Assembly (NCBI GenBank): GCA_029378245.1
Contig: JARKIF010000001.1
Location: 62,001 to 126,000, forward strand
Length of the DNA stretch: 64,000 nucleotides
Source: Roridomyces roridus
Lineage: Eukaryota; Basidiomycota; Agaricomycetes; Agaricales; Mycenaceae
Direction of reading: 5' to 3'
In this document: in pieces, positions 1 through 11,507 of the stretch
Position numbering within the stretch: position 1 is the first letter of the stretch
Layout of the letters: every line of letters starts with the position of its first letter
Translations under genes and position numbers: made by a program
The notes under the pieces: model-generated
What the model was told of the DNA's origin: nothing
What the model saw: only the letters and a program-made list of their open reading frames with translations
The model's database searches: none

Positions 1-791
1 GTATTAGCTAGTGAATTCAGACATTTTTTGTTCTACCTCTCCGTTATATTTGCTTCATCTCGGTCTCTCGGTTGCATCTCGGTGTACTTAATTTTGGAAC
101 TGCCCAAGCGAAGCGTCGGCAAGCAGGCACTGCATAGTGCTGCATAGTGCTGCATAGCAGGGATGTAGCTATGGGCACTATGGTGCTATGCAGCACTCTC
201 CAGCACTATGCAGCGTCCCCCAGTTTTCCTGATGGCCGTGGAGAGTTTGCGACGGGCTCGAGAATGTCGTGTCTGTGCTGCTGGACAAGGAAACGACCAA
301 GCCAACTTAGCGTATCTACTTTTGAACCACCTATTTTGGTTCAGAAGGCAGGCAGCGGAGTCAATCCTCCGAAGTTCTATGTAAAAAGTCCCCACCGGCA
401 GATCTACCATTCTTCTGGCAACCAGTCGGATCGGAGGCTTCGGGGCTCCCGGAAAGATGCCGCAGTAAATCCAGTGCCCGTAAGTATACCGCCTCCTTTT
501 CCCCGCATTCACTTTATCCCTCAACGGCTTGCGGTGCCACTCAATTAAGCGGTTAACCTGTTTTGTACTAATACTTAATTGTAACAGGCCCGCGTGGGTT
601 CTGTCTATGAAGTCTCGGATGGGATAGATTTCTCTTTGAAGCTGGATTTAACGGTGATAGCCTCGGGGTCGGTAGACGGCCTGTAGTCGCCGACTCCGAA
701 CTCGGTCTTTCAAACCCGCTAATCATGGAAATTTGCCGGAATGAGACCACCATGAGGATCGCTTCCTCTTACGAGCTGTAGAACTAGTTCC
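1..791. other. Upstream non-coding stretch
   Basis: I see no convincing gene here. Between about 127 and 215 there is a short cluster of GCATAGTGCT-type direct repeats followed by their inverse (CTATGCAGCACT, AGCACTATGCAG), so the stretch could fold into a hairpin. It may be a small MITE remnant, but no target-site duplication was found. The open frames on both strands here look like chance. Confidence 0.5.
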
Positions 792-2558
792 ATGCCAGAT
801 TCTTTTGAGCTGAGCCAAACCCAGTCAGGATTTTCAAACGCCCTGGTGGGACCGCGTGACAGCGGAAGACCGGAAGCGGTGTTGCTATGTACTTGGTCTT
901 GCTTCCGCCTTCCATCTTCTTGTCTCGATGGCCAGAGACCCACCTTTGCTGGCATCTTCGACGCCGACTCTGAGGGCTGCGACGACGGTTACCATTGGCC
1001 ATGTGTGCGTACATCGCCATCCACGGCCTCATTTTCGTCACTGAAGACTTGCAGCCAGCTGCGGGACGTGATAATATGTCCTCGAGAACGCGGCGTCGTC
1101 AACTACATTCAGTCCAAGGCCATCCTGGAGCACGACCTCCTCGGTCCAGAACAGCCGCCACGCACGATTGCAGAGCTCCCCTTCCTGCCAAACACCTTGG
1201 CCTCGCTCCCCGTGCCAGGAACGGATCGGACTCTTCTCGCAGCAGGCGGCCAGGATGCGGAAATACACCTCTCGCTTCTCAAGCCCGACAGCCAGCGCGA
1301 GTGGTCCTTCAATACGCAGCTGCAGGGGTCTATCAACAACTCGATTCTGCTGACGTCGCTCAGCCTCACGGACTCGAATGAGAGCAGCGTCGAGCCCCGG
1401 ATGGCCATCAGCAACAACGACCGGGTAGTCATGTTCTTTGACGTTCCCGTTCGTGCGCGCCCGACTTCAATCACACCGTCCGGCGTTGTACGATTCAATG
1501 TACCCGTTAATCACTGTGAGTAGCTTTTCTCTTGTCCCCCGCCGACGACGACGCCAACGTTTCCCGCAGCTTCCATATCTCCCGATGGTCGTACTCTTCT
1601 ATCTGTTGGTGACTCATCCAAAGTCTTCCTCCACCGCCTTACTGGAGGCGCCCATGTCACCGCTTCACCCATCGCCACCCTCACGCTTCCTCCGACATCC
1701 AATCCCTTCTCCTCCCCTGCGCTGGTCGCCTCCTTCTCCACCGCATTCTCTGCCGACGGCAGCAAGTACGCCGTTGCAGCCCAGGAAGGTGCTGTAGCCG
1801 TCTGGGACGTCCGCAGCACTCGGCCGCTCAAAGTCTTCCACACCGACAAGACGCGCGGCGTTTCTCGATCTGGGGCCAACGACACCACCTGGCTTTCCGA
1901 GGACCCGCAAGAATGGAGCCAGCACAAGACACGGGGGCCTGGATGGAGTGCACGGGCAGTCAAGTTTGGAGGCAGGCCAGGACGAGAGTTGATGCTGTTC
2001 ACGGAGCACACGTCTCTCGTGCACGTAGTGGATGCACGCACGTTTGAGACGGAGGAAGTGATTTGTATGCCCGGGTTTCCCGCCCCACCTCCCGTGCCGC
2101 CGCCTCCAGCGCGTCAGCAACCACGACGATCACCCAGCACGACAGCCCGTATCGTGCGCACGCTGGAGGAGACGTTTCGTATTGCAGCTGCAGACGACGA
2201 GGTGCTCGTCATTCCACCATTGGGCGACCGATCAGTCGAACGGGAGGTACGGCGGGTGCTTGGGTACCATGGCGTGCCATCGCGGTTTCGCATTGAGGAG
2301 GAGGACGAGGAGATGGAGGAGGTGCGGGGTAGGCCTCCATACTTTATCGAGGAGCCCGAGCTAGAGCCCGAGCCGCCTGCACCGCCACCGGATATGTGCG
2401 AGGAGGAAGAGGACTTGGATGTGGAGCGCAACCTCGCTGGCGCGTGTTTCGACCCTACGGGCTCGTACGTGTATGTCGCGAGCGATACGGGCGTGGCGGA
2501 GTGGGGTGTCAGGGGTGCTGATAAAAGGTGGTGGGTCGATGGGGCTTGGGAGCGGTGA
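792..2558 (+). CDS. DUF2415-type WD40 protein
   Basis: Two coding blocks are joined by a 54-nt intron (1516-1569, GTGAGT...CGCAG), which keeps the frame and produces SISPDGRTLLSVGDSSKVFL, a typical WD40 blade. Downstream follow a second blade-like segment (EGAVAVWDVRSTRPLKVFHT) and the block GWSARAVKFGGRPGRELM...HVVDARTFETEEV, which I recognise as the fungal DUF2415 region. An acidic, proline-rich stretch precedes a final blade (FDPTGSYVYVASDTGVAEWGV) ending at the TGA. Such proteins are beta-propeller scaffolds; the specific role is not known to me. The conserved part begins at LRDVIICPRERG near 1056. The 5' end is uncertain: the frame open from 792 has an unfamiliar N-terminus, while a family-like VTIGHVCV segment lies in another frame at about 985-1040. 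No 3' neighbour is co-oriented; the next gene is convergent. Confidence 0.8.
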
Positions 2559-3692
2559 TTTCTTTCTTCTTTCTCTTGGGTCTATTTATCTCGTCCTTTC
2601 TTGAATGTACGCTTAGTGTACTTGTATTCTAGTGCCCTCTGTACCCTTACTTGTCTCCAATATGTATCTTTCAATTTCACGCGAAACGACGGGATTGAGA
2701 AAAGATCTTGTGATTAGGCAGAAGCATATCCACTATCGACCCGACTCAATTCGACCAAGTCCAATGCATCGTCACCCTTGACCTCCGCCGTAGTGTGCTC
2801 CTCTTTGCCCAACAACAAGGGCGCGAGCTTTTCGAGCCCATAGCATTCTCTCCATGATAATATGCACAACTCGTGGCCACCCCACTGATCCCGCCCATCG
2901 GGTTCATCAGGTGCAGTAGCGGCAAGACTACCAGGCAGGCGGAGCCATACCCCTGGTACGTCGACCCACCGCGCCGGTTCGATACCCCAATAAAGGCTGC
3001 TCGAGACGATGCACTGACCAGTGCTCGGGACCTTGAGCTTCTCGTGGTCAAACTGCATCATCGTTTCCGAGAAGTATGGTCTGAGGAGGGAGAATGCGGT
3101 ACATGAGGAGAGAGATTGGGCGTCGATGTCGATGAGGGCGACGAGGGACAAGTGGGGGTGGAGTTTTCGGATCCATTCAAGGGCGCCTGGGCACAACAGC
3201 CAGGAAGCGATGGAAGAGGCGAATGCGGAGGATTCGGACGAAGTCCAGGTTAAACCGAGTCGGAGAGCGAATTCTTCGTAGCATTGTTGCAGGAGAGGTT
3301 CGTCGGACGACGCCCGTTCTTTGACTTCCTCTTCTGCCTCAAAGTACAGGCCCAGGGCCTCGATCCGCGAAAGGTCTTTTCCACTGCGTTCCAATAAGGG
3401 CTGCAGTGCGTTCCATATCCCGGTCTCATTGTCCTGAATGATTGGGTGAGCTTACGCGCCTGAGGACGATAAGAAAAACACGTACAATGAGCGTGCCCAA
3501 AACATCAAAATAGATCACGGCGAAAGAGTGAGGGTCGATATGGGGACCATCCGGAAGCCAGGCTTCGCCCATGTCGGGTCCGTCCCACCAACCTCCATAC
3601 GACTTGGAGGATGACTCCTCGGCCATGTCGTACGGGTGCACCATGGAAGCCGCCAACGCAATGAGGGCCGGATGACTCAGATCCTCAACCGT

Positions 3693-4957
3693 CACTGCGT
3701 TCAGAGGTCTTGTCGGCAACTTGGCTCTGACACTGGGCGCAAAGCTATCGACATGTCACATCGACATGTGCTCACAACATGTCGCCCCCACTCACTCCCC
3801 ACTCGCCTCGACATGCGGAAAACACGTGGCTCGGCAGCACGGTGAATTCGCTCCCGTTTGCTCCATTATTCTCACGAAGCATCTGATGGAAGGAATATTT
3901 CGGTGCCCAGAACACATCCCCGCCGAGATGCCGTGTATTACATCTGCATGTTCCTTTCGCACAGAGAGTACTCGTTTTATGACAGGTTTGGATCATAAAA
4001 TTATCTTCGTATCACACAAGAGAGAAATTCACTTCACAGTACACCTGTCCAAATTTCGCAATCTCATATCCCTCATGTCGATCATGCCGGATGCTTCCGA
4101 GCTGGAAAACTAAGTGCTTCAACATTGGATCAAAGACAATGATGAGCAAAAAACTGAAATCACACAGAATTTTCCTGGTCCGGGCCAACCTCTCATAGAG
4201 GTTGGGAATTTTTGGGCTGCACTTCGGCAGCACAATTGCCACTTGTTAATGACCATTCTACTTGTTGCCGTATGTACGGCACAAAACCTGTTGGAGACTG
4301 ATGGCAGCTGCAATCACACCATCAATTCCCTCCTTAATAGACACTGAGTTGGGAGAGTTCTGGCATATGCACATTCAAGAAAGCCAGAAAAAAATAGAGC
4401 TTCAGATGGAAAGCGGGCAAAAAACATTCACAAGAATATGGGTTTTGATGATCAGCTGGGTGGTGATGGGGATCACAACTTTAGATGCCGATTGACGGGT
4501 ACCAATGTGAATCCTCCCACATGTGATGTCATACAGGGACACGAGGCTGAAACCACATGTCGAGTGCACTGGGAGCGACATGTTGTGAGCACATGTCAAA
4601 TTGACATGTCGACTTGTTTGCGCCCAGTGTGACATGGCCGATGCGTGGCCGACATTAGCCGAGCCATGGGAACAGTGCTGCGGACATCAAACATGCACAG
4701 CATTGCCGACATGGGCCGACTCAATGCCTGACAGCTGGACCTCGGGAGCAAAAACACTTCCCACGTCAGCTGTTGCCAACGATTTCAGAAGATTTTTGGC
4801 TCCTCGGGGTCGCCCCTACTCCCTCTTGCCCTTGTGCTACATAAAAGATGTGTTAACATGCATTAGCCAAGGCTAAAGACAGGCCAACATCATGTGGCTC
4901 GACACATGTTGGGCAAGCCTGCGCCGACATGTGCCGACAAGACCTCTGAACGCAGTG
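3693..4957. mobile_element. CACTA-type MITE (outer), interrupted by a second one
   Basis: The ends form a near-perfect inverted repeat of about 25 bp beginning CACTGCGTTCAGAGGTCTTG. A 3-bp duplication CGT lies at 3690-3692 and 4958-4960. CACT(A/G) ends with 3-bp duplications define the CACTA/EnSpm superfamily. Without the inner element (899 bp plus 3-bp duplication) the original would be about 363 bp, and it has no transposase. It sits inside an exon of the HAD-like copy A. Confidence 0.88.
3731..4629. mobile_element. CACTA-type MITE, 899 bp (inner, copy 1)
   Basis: The ends are CACTGGGCGCAAA and its inverse, extending into imperfect arms of about 60 bp with repeated CGACATGTCA/ACATGT motifs. 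A 3-bp duplication TGA lies at 3728-3730 and 4630-4632. A second copy of exactly the same length lies at 46661-47559. The small open frames inside are conserved between the copies only because the DNA is; none resembles a transposase. It inserted into the outer CACTA element. Confidence 0.92.
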
Positions 4958-5737
4958 CGTGTCGTCGTCGAAAGACTCTCGAATGGGATACACCCGAGCG
5001 TACTAGATTAACGACATTAGAATAAGAAAGAAAGTCCAATGAGACGCTACCTGTTCTTGGACCCATAAAAATGTATTTTCTGCCAGTGCGTCTTCTCGCG
5101 AACAAAAAGATCGAAATCTATCGATCCAGGTCAGCGATTCATTCAGCACAGTACAGAAAGGCGCAAGACCTTTTAATCTTCAACTCTTCCTCAAAAAACT
5201 GGCTCGCAGGCACCAGTTGGCGCACAGCGGATAGATCGTAGCTGACGACCACCTTGATGTCATTCGGCGCAGTAAATGTATGCGGCAGAGGCACCGCGAC
5301 AGTGCTCCTGCAGCTAAAGTTCGTCCACTTGTCGTAATCCGCTCCGATGCGGCGGGCTTCCAGCTCCTCGCACCGCTTCTCCTCTTCATGCTTTTCATCG
5401 CGCAGCTTGAATTCCAGATCCATATCCAGCCACCTTTGCGTCGGGAAGGAACCGAGACACTCTGGTGGGATGAGGTTCCGACTGTCCAGCTCGCCCTCGT
5501 AGACTCCATCAAACATAGCCCGTCGACTCGTGTCCAAGACGCACTCGCCGAAATCTGCGAATGACGGGGGCGGGATGATGGGCTCTCTCGACTCGAGCAT
5601 AGATGGATGAATGGGATGAAAAGTCTCCAGCTCTTCGGCGCTGTTACGGTGCTCGACGAAGTACGCAGCCACTGTTCTTTTCGGAGTCCACTGCGAGTTA
5701 ACGATGAGGACAGCGAGGTAGCTGTTTGTGATAACGG

Positions 5738-6204
5738 CAAGGGGCACCAAAGATAAGGAATTTCCTATTATAGGAGGGGAGGGGGGGGTCCCTCCAAGGG
5801 CTGAAAAAAAAGTTGTGTACCAAATTTCTGCAGACACTGGAAAGGCCCTGTTTGCATAGTAGGCCACTGGAAAGAGCCCCAGAGGACTTTCTCAATTTTT
5901 TCGGTACATGGTCCCGACTTGGTCACGTGTCCAGTTAGTCACGTGCTCTGGTCACATGTGGACCTTCGTCAATTCAAAATTTTGATGGAAAACCCTGATC
6001 TTGGGCTCCAGAGCTGATAGAATAGACTGGAAGCCCTTGGGAGGCATGTACAGGGAGCAGGGGGGCCAAAATACTCAAAATAATGACATTTGATGTGTCC
6101 CAAAAAGGAAATTTCCTTTTATAGAGGGGGGGAGGGTCTGCTGATTTGGCTGAAAAAAAAAAAATCGAGGTGATGTGCTAGTCTCTTATCTTTGGTGCCC
6201 CTTG
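5738..6204. mobile_element. hAT-type MITE, 467 bp
   Basis: The ends form a 20-bp inverted repeat, CAAGGGGCACCAAAGATAAG and its inverse. An 8-bp duplication GATAACGG lies at 5730-5737 and 6205-6212. An 8-bp duplication with YARNG-type ends is the hAT signature. Inside each end is a similar block (GGAAnTTCCT, a G-rich run, then GGCTGAAAAAAA) in direct orientation. There is no transposase. It interrupts the first exon of the HAD-like copy A. Confidence 0.9.
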
Positions 6205-6327
6205 GATAACGGTGGAAGCGACAGAGGAGGCGATGTCGGAAGAGAGGTAGGCGATGGTTTCGACAGCGGAAGGGGTCAACACGACCCAGTAGAATTTTCT
6301 GCCGGGATCGTCTGTTCTTGGTGGCAT

Positions 6328-6837
6328 TGGTGAGCGAGTGGAAGAAGAAGAAGAAGAAAAATGGCAAACACAGCCTCTGTCCACGTGAGAAATAGGGGCA
6401 ATCTTGATGGCTCGAAGGGTCTGGTGATTTCATCCGCGATTCCAAGTTTGACGCGCTGGGCTGCGAATGATTTATCAAGTGGTCCCGTATCTGAAGCTCG
6501 AAAAACAATGAGCGCGAACGCGGCACGCCTGAAAGAATCATTTAATGACTCGCGGGATTTGTGAGTTCTGGAATTCGTGCTCCTCCTCGGAATTTGCGGG
6601 CTGGAACTAGTTCGAGAACTGCCAGCGACACGAGTGTAGTCAATTTGACAGAAACGTGAGGGAGTCTCTGCGAAAGTGCTCTTCCTTGGCTCTTCCGATG
6701 GTCCGGAGTCTTCCACTGGTTGAAGGAAGTCCATCATCCGTGTAAGCCTAGGCAACAACGTCGATGGTAGAAGGGGCCGACAGCACACAGTAAAAGAGTC
6801 TGTGTACGCAGTCGTCCGTTGTCTGTCAAACTCGTCA
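6328..6837. other. Intergenic, no clear gene
   Basis: This is the promoter side of HAD-like copy A. A 216-codon minus-strand frame covers most of it but overlaps the start of the gene in another frame, is Ser/Arg-rich without recognisable motifs, and shows no splice or family support. Confidence 0.4.
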
Positions 6838-6853
6838 AGAGGAGTAACAAGAA

Positions 6854-6890
6854 CGGTGGGACTGGGACTCGCTAAGCGAGTCCCAATCCC
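6854..6890. repeat. Palindromic GTGGGACT/AGTCCCAC motif, left
   Basis: A 37-nt near-perfect palindrome (GTGGGACTGGGACTCGCT and inverse) lies just inside the left edge of the candidate element. Related motifs recur at 6932 and at 11508-11585. Confidence 0.6.
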
Positions 6891-7525
6891 ACTGTCTTCC
6901 CGTTTGGGACCGCTAGCCGAGGTCAAAGTGGGACTCGCTTGGTGACGTTACCAAGGACTCGAATCCCACGAGATGATACGATCAGTGAGGCCGAGGGGCT
7001 GCCGCAGGCAGCCTGCCCCACGCCATGCAATGAAATGAGCACAGCAAAGGTGCGAAGCGCCTCCGCGTGATTGAATCTGTCTAAACTACTCTTCAAGGGA
7101 TTCAACTTGAAGTCTTGAACTGTTAACAGCGTGGCACGCCCGGCCAAGTGATTCCGGGAGGGCACGGATATTTCGCCGCGTCGGCTGATTGGAGCCGCGT
7201 CAGCGCCATATTTCAACTGATCATCGCCAGGCACCGCCCTACCATCGCCGCGTCCCCATATGTGACCGCCGCGTCACCTATGCGCGTCGCCGCAGCACTA
7301 CTTTCGTGTCGCCGAGGCAGCACCGCACTAGTGTGCGTGATCACTTCCGCCACCGTTGATGTGATATGCTCGGGGCCCTGGGCGTCCAGGTCCCTGTACT
7401 CAACTTGCACCACGCTCCCTGGTTCCAAACAATTGCAATACATACAGTGACTTTCAATCGAGGAAATACACATTACATGTAACTACCCGCTACTCGTCGA
7501 TTCCCGTGACTCTGATCCACTGCCC

Positions 7526-8265
7526 TCACTCTTCCATGGTAAACCATCCCCTTCCTTGTCCTGTAATTTTGGCTTCGTCCACGGGAGGTGCGGGAGGTAC
7601 GACCGGTGCATACACGACAACTCCCTGGTTGCGAGGCCTCAGCTCCCTGTTTGATGGTGCCGCTCTCTTCGCAGGCGGAGCATCTTCATCGGTTCCCTCA
7701 TCCTCGGCTCGGCTTCGCGCGCGGTTGCGTGAAGCGCGCTTCGACGTCTCGTCTGAGGAAATCTCCACGGCTATACGGGGTCGCCGAGTTTCCGGTGGTT
7801 CCACACGGCCGTAGGTCGCAGGCCGGTATGTTCCGTCGTTCAGCTGGTGGCTGATGATGCACTCTCCGCACTCTTCCACAAATGCTGCTCTGTCCCAGAA
7901 TTTTGCATGAGACAGTAACTTCGGTTTTGTGGCCATATACATAGCTCGAAACGCTTCCCCTCCCTCCATGCTGAGCGACTCAATGTGACCTCCGCATTCG
8001 TAGAGTCCGAATCACTGTCCGAGAACGTCACGTTCTTGATGCGCTGCTTGTTCGAGTGTTCAAGGATACTTTATTGAGCCACGGCGTCAAGCAGCATCGC
8101 GTCGATTGATTCTGTGTCAGTGGAGTCGGAGGATAATTCTTCGTCGGAGACGGCCAGATCAACAAAGCAAGGGGTATCCGCCGGGAGATGCCGAGACACA
8201 GCCTCATAGGTAGGGTAGGGTCCGGGGGTCCTTAATCCACTTTTCTGACTCTTGTTCAAAATCAT
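7526..8265 (-). pseudogene. Acidic/Arg-rich coding remnant in the element
   Basis: Three overlapping minus-strand frames (8071-8265, 7840-8031, 7526-7969) follow one another and read as low-complexity, charged protein (SDEELSSDSTDTES; EISSDETSKRASRNRARSR; ELRPRNQG). They may be exons of one transposon-associated gene, or decayed. I recognise no domain, and no good splice junction joins them with certainty. Confidence 0.3.
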
Positions 8266-8364
8266 TCAAAAACACTTTTGGGACACTCTTCGAAAAAACA
8301 TGATTTTTTTGATGGGAACATTGATGCCAACAGTGATTTTTGAACCCAGTCAGAGGTTTCATTT

Positions 8365-8913
8365 TCAGGTTGGAAATATGGAATCTAATGTCCGTTCAAT
8401 GTTCCTGCACTCACCAGGGCACCCAGGTGGCAGATCGAGGGAATTCACGCTGTGCTCGAAAATTGCGCCCTCATTGTACTGCACCAGAGACCATTCCGCA
8501 GTGCAGGGACGGTGGCGAAGGGCAAGCCCACAAGTGCATCCCACCTTGATCTCCTTCGACACGTCCAATCCGGGCCCAATTTGAACAGTGCACTCTCCGG
8601 AGTTGCATTCAATAATACCTGAACAGCCATGAAGTGATAAACGCCCCTTGTCAGGCGTCGCGGCGGATGTGGACCCTCGCCGACCACCACGCAGTTTGTG
8701 AGAGGCCCAGTACAAGGCGACCTTCGAGGTGGCCGTAAATTGTTCCCGTGTGAAGCGAACACGGAATCTGCCATTCGGGAATCCATCCCAGGTTTTGAGG
8801 ACACAATCAGGGATGCTGTCTCTGCTCGCAGTGCCATCCTGGGGTAAAGCAGCAGAGACGAGAGCTTTGTGAGGGGTGTCCGAAGCCGGGGCCGATATTT
8901 CCACTTCCAACAA
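8365..8913 (-). CDS. GCM/WRKY-type zinc-finger fragment, transposon-associated
   Basis: The frame contains CSGIIECNSGECTVQIGP followed by CTCGLALRHRPCTAEW and a distal FEHS. This Cys-x5-Cys-x4-Cys ... Cys-x-Cys ... Cys ... His spacing is what I associate with the WRKY-GCM1 superfamily zinc-binding domain found in MULE-like transposons and derived transcription factors. Upstream residues (TWDGFPNGRFRVRFTREQFTATSKVALYWASHK) may be a preceding conserved segment. It is probably an exon of a larger gene; no start or catalytic core is clear. It lies inside the candidate composite element, consistent with a transposon-borne DNA-binding protein. Confidence 0.5.
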   Translation of the reverse strand: MLEVEISAPASDTPHKALVSAALPQDGTASRDSIPDCVLKTWDGFPNGRFRVRFTREQFTATSKVALYWASHKLRGGRRGSTSAATPDKGRLSLHGCSGIIECNSGECTVQIGPGLDVSKEIKVGCTCGLALRHRPCTAEWSLVQYNEGAIFEHSVNSLDLPPGCPGECRNIERTLDSIFPT

Positions 8914-8940
8914 TCAACAGGAGGATGAGGATAGAACAAG

Positions 8941-9249
8941 TCACATACAAGTCTTTGCAGCGAGAACATCTTCCTCCTCGCGCACATATCCAAGAAGTGT
9001 TGTCCCTGGAAAAGAGTTGATGTGAATAGCGGTGAGATGAGACGACTTGAACGTACTATCTTCGGCATAATAAGGGGTTAGACGGGTTCGCTGTGCTTGC
9101 CCGGGCCGGTGTACTTGCAAATTATGCACTACAACAAGCAGATTGAGCACCATGACAGTCAGGAAGAGTAGCACGAGCGTATGGAACGTAAGAACAGTCC
9201 ATACAGCAAGACAATACACAGATTTATTTGATTGAGATACATTCGTCAC
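8941..9249 (-). CDS. Small ORF with a hydrophobic segment
   Basis: This 102-codon frame begins MTNVSQSNKSVYCLAVW and has a hydrophobic stretch (residues about 12-40) that could be a membrane anchor, followed by VHRPGQAQRTRLTPYYAEDS. I considered a UstYa-like protein but the characteristic HxxHC motif is absent. It could be a first exon of the gene that includes the zinc-finger fragment immediately downstream, or chance. Confidence 0.2.
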   Translation of the reverse strand: MTNVSQSNKSVYCLAVWTVLTFHTLVLLFLTVMVLNLLVVVHNLQVHRPGQAQRTRLTPYYAEDSTFKSSHLTAIHINSFPGTTLLGYVREEEDVLAAKTCM

Positions 9250-9359
9250 TGGAATCCCCAGGTTGTAGTCATGTATGTCTGGGGAATCCAGGAAAGTTGG
9301 ATTGATGATCCAAGTCCAACAGCAAGGAAAGCCAACAACCAGAGCAAATGAGAGACACA

Positions 9360-9545
9360 GAAATGGTTCCGAGTCTTAAAATTTATTTTAAGCTCGGTCT
9401 TATCGGCCGTTTTCCCGCCAGAGTGGGGTCGCATCCTTTTCGATGACGTCAGTGTCGGTGGTGGGATCACTTCCATTTAAGGTAATTTTCCGATCATTTT
9501 GGCTCTTTTGGATACTCCTCAGTCATTCTCTCTTACGCCTTGAAC
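9360..9545. repeat. Dispersed repeat, partner at 43920-44115
   Basis: The stretch with CTTAAAATTTATTTTAAG and GGTCTTATCGGCC, then AGTGGGGTCGCATCC and CGATGAC, recurs in inverted orientation at about 44025-44115. The adjoining TAAGGTAATT...GGCTC block recurs at about 43930-43995. It is probably part of a shared transposon family. Confidence 0.65.
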
Positions 9546-11507
9546 CCGCCGGTCTGCGTTGGGTCTGCGTGTTACCATCTCCGCCGCCCAAAGTTGATGG
9601 AAGCAGAACGGCATCGGTCCGACCGGACCATGTTTGGCTGCCGATGACAGGTCCGTTGGCACTCGGCACGCCTCTTGCTTCCCACCACCATGCCAACACT
9701 ATGCAGAGTGCTCAGTGCTCGACCGTGACGGCCATTTCAAATCTCTGCTACTCTATGCACGACAAATTTGTCCTTCTCCGGTACAGTACTCTGGTTCACT
9801 TCATGAATCCCTCGGCTCTTTACCATTTTCACGGCACTGTCTGGATTCTACGGTCTACCAAGTACTCGTGTGCAGCCTTGCACATCTCCCTGGCTCATGG
9901 GCCTTGTCGCCATTTGGCCAAGTTCCAACATTGTTCTGTCCCCTGTTGCCAGCTCTGGCCACAAATTGTACACTTCCACCGTCACTGCTATTAAATATTT
10001 TTACAGTGCTCCCCTGATCAAAGTTCTCCCCTTACATCCCCCCACCCTCCCCATCATCAATGGTTGTCGGCAACCTTCCCCTACCTTCCCGAGTGCCAGC
10101 TAAACCACCCAGACTCGGATTGCCATGCGAAGCAATGGCCCTTAAAGGCAGGTACACTCTAGAGAGATTTGAGAGAGAGATGTGCAACCTGAAGATTCTT
10201 CTATCTCATTGAACAGCAACCCAGCTGGATGGACGGAGTGATGCATGCAGCATGGCCGAGAGCGAGATGCACAGATGTCGAGGCGAGTGGTGAGTGCATG
10301 GTGGTGTAAAGCCAGGTGTGATGTGTCAGCGCTGTCAACGCTTTCGGGACCGGGAATCAAACACACGGTCCGTGGGCGGAGTGCCGTTGATATCTTATCT
10401 ATGACAGGTTTGACTATTGTTGAAAGCCACTCCAAAGTTTTCGAGGTATTAATTCACGCCGCGATGCTACCGCAGAAGTGCCGTGACAACGCCGCATTCC
10501 GATGACCATCGCCGCAGACCTTGGGAGAGGTGCCGCGTCATGTCTAGGAAGGGCCGAATTCAAAGAAGCTACTGCCGAGAAGGTGCCGCGGCACGCTGCG
10601 GGATCGCCGAGTCAAACTTGTCCGACGCGGCGAAGTTATGGTCAACTTCGCCGCGTCCGCCGCATCATCGCCGCACCATCGCCGCGTCATCGCCGCGTCG
10701 CCGCATCTTTGGCAGTTGAACACTAGCGCCGAACTCGGGATCCATACACTCAAGGGAGCTCATTCCTTGACCATCGTCGTGCACCGGATTCAATGTCCCT
10801 GCGTTACATGTGTGCCGGAGAAAAATGAACAGGAACAGTTGATTGGCAGCAATTTCGGTCAACTGCCGCGCTCTGCGCCGCGTCACTGCCAAATTCACGC
10901 CGCTTCCCCGCCGATTCACCCCAGACGCGGCGAAATATCCTGGCCCATTCCGGGAGGGCTGCCCGGATGGGCACGCACTGAGCGCAACGAAGCCGCGCGA
11001 AGCGCGTTCCCCGCTACTAAGTCAAGGATGAGCTCTGGCAGCGCGCGTCTGCCCGTCACACACGTGTACTTCCTTGGAGTCAAAATAAATTTACGGAATC
11101 GCATCCCAACAACAGGAGACTTCTGCTGTCGTATTAAAGGAGGGGTATCGAGGGAAATTTGAGTGAAATGAACTTGGCATACTGACCAGGAAAAATGACA
11201 GCACGGTGTCTTGAACCGAGGGTGGCTGTAGGACGAGGAAACAATAAGAGGTGGGTGCGTAACCGATAGGCTACTGAAGAGATGCTGGGAACCAAAACGA
11301 GGGAATTGTGTCAACGCCGCACACACCACAGTGCACACATACAGTGTCCTTGACAAGTCACCGATGTGGTTTTTTCGGGCCTTCCAGCAAGATGAAATAT
11401 CCCAACACGATGCGCTCTCGCTGTCCTTCAAACTACTGCCCAGAGTTTGTCTCGCCGGACGGCCGAGTGATCACATTACCGGCAACATCAACCGCCGAGA
11501 TCACATA

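Larger units (their letters stand above)
2714..6327 (-). pseudogene. HAD-like two-domain gene, copy A, split by transposons
   Basis: The gene reads from ATG at 6327 leftward. The N-terminal domain (KFYWVVLTPSAVETIAYLSS, then IIPPPSFADFGECVLDT, GSFPTQRW, VVVSYDLSAVRQLVPASQF) is unknown to me but matches copies B, C and D. A short exon near 5050-5115 encodes FRSFCSRED...FLWVQEQ. The C-terminal domain resembles type II haloacid-dehalogenase HAD proteins: motif I YFDVLGTLI, then GIWNALQ, a cap region, LVALIDIDAQS in place of the usual Ser/Thr motif II, and VSSSLYWGIEPARW in the place of the family VAxSxFHDIxPA motif. Two insertions break the coding sequence: a hAT-type element (5738-6204) in the first exon and nested CACTA-type elements (3693-4957) in the exon before motif I. 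At each, the codons flanking the element are continuous across one copy of the target site, so the lesions appear to be only the insertions. This is the only copy that keeps Gly-Thr in motif I. It converges on the WD40 gene. Confidence 0.8.

Noticed and set aside
3721..4347. Open frames inside the two 899-bp CACTA elements (also 46525-47277)
   Set aside because: They are preserved between copies because the DNA is, but encode nothing like a transposase and span the palindromic arms.
6276..6926. 216-codon minus-strand frame upstream of HAD-like copy A
   Set aside because: It overlaps the start of copy A in another frame and the edge of the composite element, with no motif or splice support.
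8941..9249. UstYa-like (DUF3328) protein
   Set aside because: A hydrophobic N-terminus is present but the HxxHC motifs that define the family are absent.
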